From an uncultured Collinsella sp. (GTDB taxonomy: Bacteria; Actinomycetota; Coriobacteriia; Coriobacteriales; Coriobacteriaceae): a stretch of 5,089 nt of DNA. The notes beneath the pieces were generated by a model that was not told the origin of the DNA, did not search any database, and was given only the letters and a program-made list of their open reading frames with translations. Below, piece after piece: positions 1 to 4,293 of the stretch; within the stretch, counting starts at the first letter, position 1, and every line of letters begins with the position of its first letter. Location of the stretch: the NCBI GenBank assembly GCA_900548255.1, contig URKH01000101.1, positions 1 to 5,089 on the forward strand, given 5' to 3'. The position numbers and the translations under genes are program-made.

Positions 1-309
1 AACGGCGCCGCTTCGGCGGCGCAAGACCGTCTCCAGTCGCTCGAAAAGACCTCGGACGGCTTTACGCTCGCCCAGATGGACCTTCGTCTGCGCCACGAGG
101 GCGAAATCCTGGGGTACCGCCAGCATGGCGGTGTGACTCTGCGCTTTGTCGACCTGGATGCCGACGAGGAGCTGATCGAGTGGGCCCATTTGGACGCGGT
201 CGAGCTCTTGCGGTATGCTTGCAACCTTGACTCCGTGGCGACGCGCCCCCTGCGCGATGCGGTCGCCATGCGATATCGACACATTTTTAAGGAGGTCAGC
301 GGAGGATGA
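1..309 (+). CDS. recG: ATP-dependent DNA helicase RecG, C-terminal end (partial, 5' end outside window)
   Basis: This is the last 102 residues of a protein whose start lies left of the window; the frame is open from base 1 to the TGA at 307-309. RecG is a superfamily 2 helicase that remodels stalled replication forks and branched recombination intermediates. The fragment shows the family's C-terminal pattern: a DGF.LAQMDL.LR stretch (bases 58-96), then GEILGYRQHGG, then a hydrophobic helix with a conserved acidic pair before the end. Spacing of these blocks and the short remaining C-terminus fit RecG better than Mfd, which shares a similar motif but continues further. Odd point: the family's usual RG(P/A)G is RHEG here, and RQSG is RQHG. 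The full protein is normally about 680-720 residues, so helicase motifs I-V cannot be checked. The last codons hold the rsmD ribosome site, and the stop overlaps the rsmD start, so the two are translationally coupled. Confidence 0.85.
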   Translation, partial: NGAASAAQDRLQSLEKTSDGFTLAQMDLRLRHEGEILGYRQHGGVTLRFVDLDADEELIEWAHLDAVELLRYACNLDSVATRPLRDAVAMRYRHIFKEVSGG

Positions 310-962
310 GAATCATCGGCGGCGAATGGCGCGGTCGTAAGATCGAGGAGCCCCGTGGTCGCGATGTCACCCGCCCCACGACCGATCGTGTGCGCGAGGC
401 ATGCGCATCTATGGTCATGTCGGCATTTGACTTCGATCTGGACGAGGTCCGCGTGCTGGACGCCTTTGGCGGCTCCGGCGCCTTAGGGTTAGAGATGCTC
501 TCACGTGGCGCCCGCTCGCTCACGACGTTCGAGATCGATCGGAATGCCGCGCGGCTCATTACCAAGAATATCGAGTCGCTCTGCCGTGACCGTGCGCGTT
601 GGCGCGTGGTAACGGGCGACATGCTGGCGAGCGCCTCGCGCGGTCGTGTGCCGGGCGGCCCCTTTGATCTGGTCCTGCTCGACCCGCCCTATGCTTTTGG
701 TACCGAGCCGGTCGAGATACTGCTGCAGAACCTGGCTCAGCAGGGTCTGCTTGCATCTGGCGCTTATGCCCTGTTTGAGCATGCCGCCGCCGATGCGGGC
801 GCGCATCCGGCAGGCTTTGAGATTGTGCGCGAGAAGCACTACGGCATTACCTCGGTCGACCTGCTTCGTTGGGTCGGCGATGACGATGGTGAGGGCGATA
901 ACGCCGGCACCGATGCTAACAACAACGATGCCACGACGTTTCAGGAGGACGCCCATGAATGA
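306..962 (+). CDS. rsmD: 16S rRNA (guanine(966)-N2)-methyltransferase RsmD
   Basis: The 218-aa product is a class I SAM-dependent methyltransferase that in the known family methylates N2 of G966 in 16S rRNA in the small-subunit precursor. Visible family marks are the N-terminal RIIGGEWRGR (residues 2-11), TRPTTDRVREA (22-32), SAM-binding motif I LDAFGGSGALGLE (51-63), an acidic end of beta-2 (FEID, 75-78), and catalytic motif IV DPPY (126-129), the hallmark of N-methylation of a base amino group. The usual length is about 180-200 aa; the excess is a C-terminal tail (191-218) rich in Asp, Gly and Asn that looks disordered. The ATG at 306 overlaps the recG stop as ATGA and has AAGGAGGT at 289-296, nine bases upstream. 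The 3' end contains the ribosome site and start of coaD, so rsmD and coaD are also coupled. The adjacent rsmD-coaD pair is common across bacteria and supports both calls. Confidence 0.95.
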   Translation: MRIIGGEWRGRKIEEPRGRDVTRPTTDRVREACASMVMSAFDFDLDEVRVLDAFGGSGALGLEMLSRGARSLTTFEIDRNAARLITKNIESLCRDRARWRVVTGDMLASASRGRVPGGPFDLVLLDPPYAFGTEPVEILLQNLAQQGLLASGAYALFEHAAADAGAHPAGFEIVREKHYGITSVDLLRWVGDDDGEGDNAGTDANNNDATTFQEDAHE

Positions 963-1452
963 CACCATCAACCGCGTGATCGTCCCGGGCACCTTCGATC
1001 CCATCACGTTTGGCCATATCGACGTCATCCGCCGCGCCCGCCGCATCTTTCCCAGCGTGATCGTCGCTGTTGCCGAGTCGCAGGGTAAAAACGGTGTGGG
1101 CACCACGTTTATGCTCGATGAGCGCGTGGCGCTGGCCCGCGAGGCGCTCGGTGATATCGACGGCGTCGAGGTCCTGCCCTTTACCGGCCTCTTGGTCGAC
1201 TTCGCTCGCGAGCAGGGGGCGGGGGCCGTGGTCAAGGGCCTGCGCGCCATGACCGACTTTGAGTACGAGCTGCAGCAGGCAGATCTCAACTATCGCTTGG
1301 ATAACGAGCTGGAGTCCATCTTTGTCATGAGTGCGCCGCAGTACGGCTATATCTCGAGCTCGGTCGTTCGTCAGATCGCCTCACTCGGCAGCGATGTATC
1401 GACGTTTGTCCCGCCCAACGTGGTCGAAGCGCTCAGACATCGCTTTTCGTGA
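955..1452 (+). CDS. coaD: Phosphopantetheine adenylyltransferase (PPAT, CoaD)
   Basis: The 165-aa product transfers AMP from ATP to 4'-phosphopantetheine, giving dephospho-CoA, the penultimate step of CoA synthesis in the cytosol. It belongs to the nucleotidyltransferase superfamily. The N-terminal nucleotide-binding signature PGTFDPITFGH is complete at residues 11-21, with the TxGH histidine at 21. KGLRAMTDFEYE (94-105) matches the substrate-binding block of E. coli CoaD, and YISSSVVR (132-139) matches the C-terminal ATP-contacting ISSS block. The length is typical (about 160 aa). I chose the ATG at 955 because AGGAGG at 943-948 lies six bases upstream and the protein then begins shortly before the first beta strand. 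An upstream in-frame ATG at 646 would only add translated rsmD shadow sequence. The start lies inside rsmD, overlapping it by eight bases. No strong terminator follows; a T-run at 1455-1460 comes after a weak five-base-pair stem. Confidence 0.96.
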   Translation: MNDTINRVIVPGTFDPITFGHIDVIRRARRIFPSVIVAVAESQGKNGVGTTFMLDERVALAREALGDIDGVEVLPFTGLLVDFAREQGAGAVVKGLRAMTDFEYELQQADLNYRLDNELESIFVMSAPQYGYISSSVVRQIASLGSDVSTFVPPNVVEALRHRFS

Positions 1453-1476
1453 CGTTTTTTATTGCCTGGTGGCATG

Positions 1477-1485
1477 TGGTAAACT
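1477..1485 (+). promoter_or_regulatory. Extended -10 promoter element before the SepIVA-like gene
   Basis: TGGTAAACT reads as an extended -10 (TG, one base, then TAAACT at 1480-1485). No good -35 is found at 17 bases; TTGCCT at 1462-1467 is only 12 bases away, too close. Transcription would start near 1492, about 29 bases before the start codon at 1521. Three other gaps in the window carry a similar GGTA-led hexamer, which strengthens the call. Inferred by eye only. Confidence 0.5.
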
Positions 1486-1508
1486 AGCACGATGATATGT
1501 TACCTATG

Positions 1509-1516
1509 AAAGGAGA
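1509..1516 (+). promoter_or_regulatory. Ribosome binding site that fixes the SepIVA-like start
   Basis: AAAGGAGA lies with its GGAG core five bases upstream of the ATG at 1521. The earlier in-frame ATGs at 1497 and 1506 lie upstream of or abut this site, so they would not be served by it. This supports the start at 1521 and a 165-aa product. Confidence 0.75.
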
Positions 1517-1520
1517 CCGG

Positions 1521-2018
1521 ATGCCGGGCGAGAATTTTCCTGGCGATAGGATCGTCAGCTTGGTCGATGAGCTCGAAGGGCTGATCGAGGAAGCCAAGCC
1601 GCCTTTCGGCAAGAACGCTCAGTTCAAGGTCATCGACGCCGACGTGTTCTTCAACATCCTCGACGAGATCCGCATGAGCTATCCCGAGGAGTGGCAGAAG
1701 TCCCGCCGTATCCTTAAGGAGCGCGAGGAGCTTATGGCTTCCGCCGCCGCTCAGGCCGATTCCATCATCGCCGACGCTCAGCAGCAGGCCCTCACCATTG
1801 CCGGTGAGCAGGAGATCGTCCGCTTGGCACAGCAGCAGGCCGACGACATCCGCGATCGTGCCCAGCAGTACGAGCGCGAGACGCGTTATGCTGCCGAGGA
1901 CTACGCAGAGCAGGTCTTTACGCACCTGGAGGAGAATCTCAAGAGCCTGACCGGCACCGTTACCCGTTGCCGTCAGCAGCTCAACGAGGGTGCCGCCCAA
2001 CAGAATGGTCAGTGGTAA
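1521..2018 (+). CDS. SepIVA/DivIVA-like coiled-coil protein (often annotated 'ATPase' or 'F0F1 subunit B-like')
   Basis: The 165-aa product has no signal peptide or membrane segment. An N-terminal amphipathic part (residues 8-25, IVSLVDELEGLIEEA) is followed by a short linker and the block KVIDADVFFNILDEIR (36-51) plus YPEEWQKSRRILKEREELM (54-72). A long Ala/Gln/Glu-rich coiled coil follows (about 73-155). This plan matches short DivIVA-like proteins encoded next to coaD, DUF177 and rnc in Gram-positive bacteria. The positional counterpart in mycobacteria is SepIVA (Rv2927c), a septation factor encoded just before the DUF177 and rnc genes. A role in septum or envelope growth is inferred from shape and neighbours. 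The 'ATPase' or ATP-synthase-b labels seen on such proteins probably reflect generic coiled-coil similarity; I see no Walker motif. The stop overlaps the next gene's start by one base, and the gene has its own promoter at 1477-1485. Confidence 0.75.
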   Translation: MPGENFPGDRIVSLVDELEGLIEEAKPPFGKNAQFKVIDADVFFNILDEIRMSYPEEWQKSRRILKEREELMASAAAQADSIIADAQQQALTIAGEQEIVRLAQQQADDIRDRAQQYERETRYAAEDYAEQVFTHLEENLKSLTGTVTRCRQQLNEGAAQQNGQW

Positions 2019-2572
2019 TGGCTGAGTTCCCGAGCGTTACCGTCGATCTTTCCGAACAGCTCGAGTTTCCCGGAGATTCGTATCCGCTGACCGGCAAGGT
2101 CGATGTCGCCACCTATACGGTGGGCGAGAAGGAGTACCAGCTACAGGACGGCATCGACTACGACGTTGTCTTTACCAATGCCGGTACCGGTGTCTTGCTC
2201 ACGGGCATGGTCCGCGCGCACGCCACCGGCGAGTGCGACCGTTGCCTGGAGCCCGCTTCGTTTGATATCGCCGGCGAGATCGAGGAGTTCTACCTCTTTG
2301 AGGAGCCCGAGGATCCCGAGGCCTACGAGGACGGCTACGAGCTCCTGGGTGAGGACCGCATCGTCGATCTGGGTGAGCCCATCAACGATGCCGTTGTCAT
2401 GGACACGCCGTTTGTGGTGCTCTGCAAGCCCGATTGCCGCGGTCTGTGTCCCACTTGCGGTTGCAATCTCAACGTCGAGCAATGCGATTGCGCCACCCAG
2501 GCAGAGGCAGAATGGGCCGCTGCCACGGAAAATCCATTTGCAGCATTGAAGAATCTCAAGCTCGATGAGTAA
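2018..2572 (+). CDS. yceD: DUF177 / YceD family protein (23S rRNA accumulation protein homologue)
   Basis: The 184-aa product matches the DUF177 (YceD) family. YceD-type proteins are linked to 23S rRNA accumulation in E. coli and plants, and the gene very often sits directly before rpmF, as here. Sequence marks are a beta-rich N-terminal half, CDRCL at residues 73-77, an acidic middle (89-120), then the cysteine-rich signature LCKPDCRGLCPTCGCNLN (135-152) ending with CDC (156-158). Nine cysteines in this pattern suggest metal binding. The usual C-terminal 'DpRwa.L..L' helix appears as ENPFAALKNLKL (171-182). I start at ATG 2018-2020, which shares one base with the previous stop (TAATG); an in-frame ATG at 1967 would only add upstream coding shadow. 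There is no clear ribosome site, so translation probably depends on termination and restart from the gene before. Biochemical activity remains unknown for the family. Confidence 0.9.
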   Translation: MAEFPSVTVDLSEQLEFPGDSYPLTGKVDVATYTVGEKEYQLQDGIDYDVVFTNAGTGVLLTGMVRAHATGECDRCLEPASFDIAGEIEEFYLFEEPEDPEAYEDGYELLGEDRIVDLGEPINDAVVMDTPFVVLCKPDCRGLCPTCGCNLNVEQCDCATQAEAEWAAATENPFAALKNLKLDE

Positions 2573-2577
2573 AACTG

Positions 2578-2586
2578 TGGTAGTAT
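2578..2586 (+). promoter_or_regulatory. Extended -10 promoter element before rpmF
   Basis: TGGTAGTAT is an extended -10 (TG, one base, TAGTAT at 2581-2586), starting five bases after the DUF177 stop. No good -35 is visible 16-18 bases upstream, inside the end of DUF177. A start near 2593 gives an rpmF leader of about 44 bases. It would let L32 be made independently of the upstream gene, while read-through from DUF177 also remains possible, since no terminator separates them. Confidence 0.5.
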
Positions 2587-2636
2587 CGCTACTTGCGCGT
2601 AATCGCCACACTGGATAGTTCATAAGGAAGGTCACT

Positions 2637-2816
2637 ATGCCCGTACCTAAACAAAAGCAGGGTCGTATCCGCACTCACACCCGTCGTTCCGCCAACATGA
2701 AGATCTCGGCTGCGGCTCAGTCCACGTGCCCCCGTTGCGGCGCTGTCAAGCTTCCGCATCACGTGTGCCCCAGCTGCGGTTTCTACAAGGACCGCGAGGT
2801 TATCGTTACCGAGTAA
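2637..2816 (+). CDS. rpmF: 50S ribosomal protein L32 (bL32), zinc-ribbon form
   Basis: The 59-aa product is the large-subunit ribosomal protein bL32. The N-terminus MPVPKQKQGRIRTHTRRS is the typical basic RNA-contacting tail of the family. It is followed by a four-cysteine zinc ribbon with CPRC at residues 31-34 and CPSC at 44-47, then GFYKDREV near the C-terminus, as in L32 generally. The length is normal (about 55-60 aa). All four cysteines are present, so this is the zinc-binding form and not the cysteine-free paralogue that some actinobacteria induce under zinc starvation. I see no Zur-like operator in the leader. The ATG at 2637 has AAGGAAGGT at 2624-2632, with the AAGGA core eight bases upstream. 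Placement after a DUF177 gene and before plsX is a widely conserved arrangement and supports the call. Confidence 0.97.
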   Translation: MPVPKQKQGRIRTHTRRSANMKISAAAQSTCPRCGAVKLPHHVCPSCGFYKDREVIVTE

Positions 2817-2819
2817 CGG

Positions 2820-2825
2820 TATACT
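2820..2825 (+). promoter_or_regulatory. -10 promoter element (TATACT) before plsX
   Basis: TATACT, preceded by CGG and starting four bases after the rpmF stop, is a close match to the sigma-70 -10 hexamer and to the GGTA-led pattern at the other gaps. The best -35 position (2797-2802, AGGTTA) is poor. A start near 2832 would place both hairpins at 2840-2883 inside the plsX leader. Confidence 0.5.
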
Positions 2826-2839
2826 CTGGATGCGATGCC

Positions 2840-2853
2840 GTTCCAAATGGAAC
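2840..2853 (+). other. Small hairpin in the plsX leader
   Basis: GTTCC (2840-2844) and GGAAC (2849-2853) pair perfectly around an AAAT loop. It sits between the -10 element and the terminator-like hairpin. It could be a protein operator half-site pair or simply an RNA hairpin at the 5' end of the leader. I do not recognise it as a FapR box, whose consensus is different. Confidence 0.35.
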
Positions 2854-2856
2854 CAC

Positions 2857-2886
2857 AATGGCCGGCTCAATGAGTCGGCCATTTTT
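2857..2886 (+). terminator. Rho-independent terminator or attenuator between rpmF and plsX
   Basis: AATGGCCGGCT (2857-2867) pairs with AGTCGGCCATT (2873-2883) over eleven base pairs with one G-U, closing a CAATG loop, and a run of five T follows (2882-2886). This is a textbook intrinsic terminator. It ends rpmF transcripts, but because a -10 element lies upstream of it at 2820, it would also meet polymerase starting toward plsX, so it may act as an attenuator. The plsX ribosome site begins five bases after the T-run. Confidence 0.8.
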
Positions 2887-2890
2887 GTAT

Positions 2891-2896
2891 AAGGAG
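2891..2896 (+). promoter_or_regulatory. Ribosome binding site that fixes the plsX start
   Basis: AAGGAG is one base from an ATG at 2898 and seven bases from the in-frame ATG at 2904. Only the second has workable spacing, so plsX most likely begins MSNVRV and not MYMSNV. Confidence 0.75.
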
Positions 2897-2903
2897 CATG
2901 TAT

Positions 2904-3923
2904 ATGAGTAACGTTCGCGTTTGTGTAGACATTGTGGGCGGAGACGAGAAACCTCAGGTTGTTCTCGATGGTATCGAGGCTGCGCTTGCCGCCGATCCCG
3001 ATATCGAGGTCTTGGCAGCTGGCCCCGCTGAAATCGTCAATCCCTTTGCTGCTTCCCATGCACGTGTTGAGGCTCTTGAGGCACCCGACGTTATCGCCAT
3101 GGATGACGATCCCATTCGCGCCGTGATGACCAAGCGTAAATCGTCGATCGTGCTTGCCTGCCGCGCCATCAAAAAGGGCAACGCGGACGCGTTCTTCTCC
3201 GCCGGCTCGACCGGTGCCATGACCGCTGCCGCCACCGCCTATGTGACGCCGTTTAGATATATGGCCGAAGGCAAGAAGCAGCCGGTGCGTCCCTGTCTGA
3301 CCAATGCGCTGCCCAATCGCGCCGGCGGTCTGACGGTGCTGTGCGATATGGGCGCCAACCCCGATGTCGAGGTCGATGACATGGTGCGTTTTGCCCAGAT
3401 GGGTAGCGCCTATGCCCGCGTCGTCCTGGGCATCGAGCATCCCCGCGTGGGCCTGCTTGCCAATGGCACCGAGGACGAGAAGGGTTCCAACTTTACCAAG
3501 GCCTGCTTCCCGGCCATGAAAGCCGCCGTTCCCGGCTTTGTGGGCAACTGCGAAGGCACCGACCTCACCTCGGGCAATTTCGATGTCGTCGTTGCCGATG
3601 GCATGTCGGGCAATATTGCGCTCAAGGCCACCGAGGGCGCTGCCAAGTTTTTGCTGCAGGAACTCAAGGGTGCCTTTATGGCCTCGCTCGGCACCAAGAT
3701 CGCCGCGCTGCTCATCAAAAAGCAGATGCGCGAGATTAAGGCCAAGCTCTCTGGTGATGCCAAGGGCGGTGCGATTCTTTTGGGCCTGCGTGGCGTGGTC
3801 CTAATCGGCCATGGCGCCACCTCGGTCGAGGCTGTTAAAAACGGTACGCTCGCGGCGGCCGAAGCCGTGCGCGCGGGGCTGGTCGAGAACGTCGCCAACT
3901 CCATGGACGGCATCGTTTTGTAA
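2904..3923 (+). CDS. plsX: Phosphate acyltransferase PlsX
   Basis: The 339-aa product converts acyl-ACP and phosphate into acyl-phosphate, the acyl donor used by PlsY in the first step of phospholipid synthesis. PlsX is a peripheral membrane enzyme. Family marks in order are VDIVGGDEKP (residues 8-17; usual form DAMGGDxxP), MDDDP...RKSS (66-81), FFSAGSTGA (98-105), VLCDMGANPD (145-154), VGLLANGTEDEKGS (182-195), GNCEGTDL (214-221), DVVVADGMSGNIALKATEG (227-245) and GGAILLGLRGVVLIGHGATS (288-307). The length is typical (about 330-345 aa). The first glycine-rich motif has Val for the usual Met, and the later GGAPLLG has Ile for Pro, both mild. No fab genes separate plsX from acpP, unlike the plsX-fabD-fabG-acpP order of many Firmicutes. 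The long open frame on the opposite strand across this gene is a codon-bias shadow. Confidence 0.96.
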   Translation: MSNVRVCVDIVGGDEKPQVVLDGIEAALAADPDIEVLAAGPAEIVNPFAASHARVEALEAPDVIAMDDDPIRAVMTKRKSSIVLACRAIKKGNADAFFSAGSTGAMTAAATAYVTPFRYMAEGKKQPVRPCLTNALPNRAGGLTVLCDMGANPDVEVDDMVRFAQMGSAYARVVLGIEHPRVGLLANGTEDEKGSNFTKACFPAMKAAVPGFVGNCEGTDLTSGNFDVVVADGMSGNIALKATEGAAKFLLQELKGAFMASLGTKIAALLIKKQMREIKAKLSGDAKGGAILLGLRGVVLIGHGATSVEAVKNGTLAAAEAVRAGLVENVANSMDGIVL

Positions 3924-3970
3924 GAGCGAGTTAGAGCGCTGTTATGTGCCTCGCGGCCTGCTTCGTGGGG

Positions 3971-3976
3971 TAGAAT
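3971..3976 (+). promoter_or_regulatory. -10 promoter element (TAGAAT) before acpP
   Basis: TAGAAT, preceded by GGGG, lies in the 124-base gap after plsX. It follows the same GGTA-led pattern as the other gaps. No convincing -35 is found at 3948-3953. A start near 3983 would put the palindrome at 3991-4010 within the first 10-30 transcribed bases. Confidence 0.45.
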
Positions 3977-3989
3977 CAGAACCGTGTCT

Positions 3990-4018
3990 TGGTACCGCCC
4001 GGGCGGTACCATTCTTTT
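3990..4018 (+). terminator. Perfect palindrome with T-rich tail between plsX and acpP
   Basis: GGTACCGCCCGGGCGGTACC (3991-4010) is a perfect 20-base inverted repeat. With the flanking T3990/A4011 pair it folds into a nine-base-pair GC-rich stem with a CCGG loop, followed by the T-rich stretch 4012-4018 (TTCTTTT). It looks like an intrinsic terminator for plsX with a slightly broken T-tract. Since a -10 element lies just upstream, it may instead be a 5' stabilising stem or attenuator for acpP. A symmetrical double-stranded operator is a third option. The rest of the 124-base gap (3924-4047) holds only the promoter and the acpP ribosome site. Confidence 0.65.
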
Positions 4019-4047
4019 GGTATTCATTCACTATGAGAGGAAGCGCT

Positions 4048-4290
4048 ATGGACCGCTCCGAAATCTTCGACAAGATCGCCGAGGTCGCTGCTGACGTTCT
4101 GGGCGTCGATGTTGCCGAAATTAGCGATGAGACCACCTTTGACGACCTCGATGCCAACTCGCTCGAGCGCCTGCAGCTGGTTACGGCTATCGAGGACGAG
4201 TTCAATCTCGAGATCGATGACGAGACTCTGCTCTCGCTCAACTCTGTCGCCGACGCCGTCGACGCGATTGAAAACGCCAGGGAGGCCTAG
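4048..4290 (+). CDS. acpP: Acyl carrier protein AcpP
   Basis: The 80-aa acidic product is the carrier that holds growing acyl chains on a phosphopantetheine arm during type II fatty acid synthesis and feeds acyl groups to PlsX. The four-helix pattern is clear: helix I (about residues 3-17), FDDLDANSLERLQLVTAIEDEF (31-52) covering the attachment site and recognition helix II, then LEIDDETLLSLNSVADAVDAI (54-74). The modified serine should be Ser38. The motif here is NSL and not the near-universal DSL, an Asp-to-Asn change next to the attachment serine; the following acidic positions are also unusual (ERLQL against the common D.VEL). The length is typical. The ATG at 4048 has GAGGA at 4037-4041, six bases upstream. 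The only alternative ATG, at 4033, overlaps this site and has no ribosome site of its own. The gene sits directly before rnc, as in many bacteria. Confidence 0.92.
   Translation: MDRSEIFDKIAEVAADVLGVDVAEISDETTFDDLDANSLERLQLVTAIEDEFNLEIDDETLLSLNSVADAVDAIENAREA
4280..4285 (+). promoter_or_regulatory. Ribosome binding site that fixes the TTG start of rnc
   Basis: GGGAGG inside the last codons of acpP lies eight bases upstream of TTG 4294 and fourteen bases upstream of the next in-frame TTG at 4300. The spacing favours TTG 4294. There is no in-frame ATG near the expected N-terminus, since the first domain helix begins within about ten codons of this point. Confidence 0.75.
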
Positions 4291-4293
4291 GTC

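Noticed and set aside
646..954. In-frame extension of coaD back to an ATG at 646.
   Set aside because: The added 103 residues are an out-of-frame reading of rsmD with no CoaD similarity, and the ATG at 955 has an ideal ribosome site.
1427..1460. Possible terminator after coaD: AAGCG/CGCTT stem and a T-run at 1455-1460.
   Set aside because: The stem has only five pairs and a nine-base loop, and it is ten bases away from the T-run, so it does not form a convincing intrinsic terminator.
2888..2893. TATAAG as an extra -10 element next to the plsX start.
   Set aside because: It overlaps the plsX ribosome site; a transcript from it would begin around 2900 and lose that site.
2589..3440. Long open frame of 283 codons on the - strand across rpmF and plsX.
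   Set aside because: It lies antisense to two firmly identified genes, has no ribosome site or recognisable domain, and is the expected shadow of GC-rich codon use. The same holds for the - strand frame at 501-1289.
3988..4018. TGGTACCGC in the acpP leader resembles the T-box sequence of tRNA-sensing riboswitches.
   Set aside because: Only about 50 bases separate the plsX stop from the candidate promoter, and about 20 bases separate that promoter from the motif. There is no room for stem I or a specifier loop, and acpP is not an amino acid gene. The motif is explained by the palindrome.
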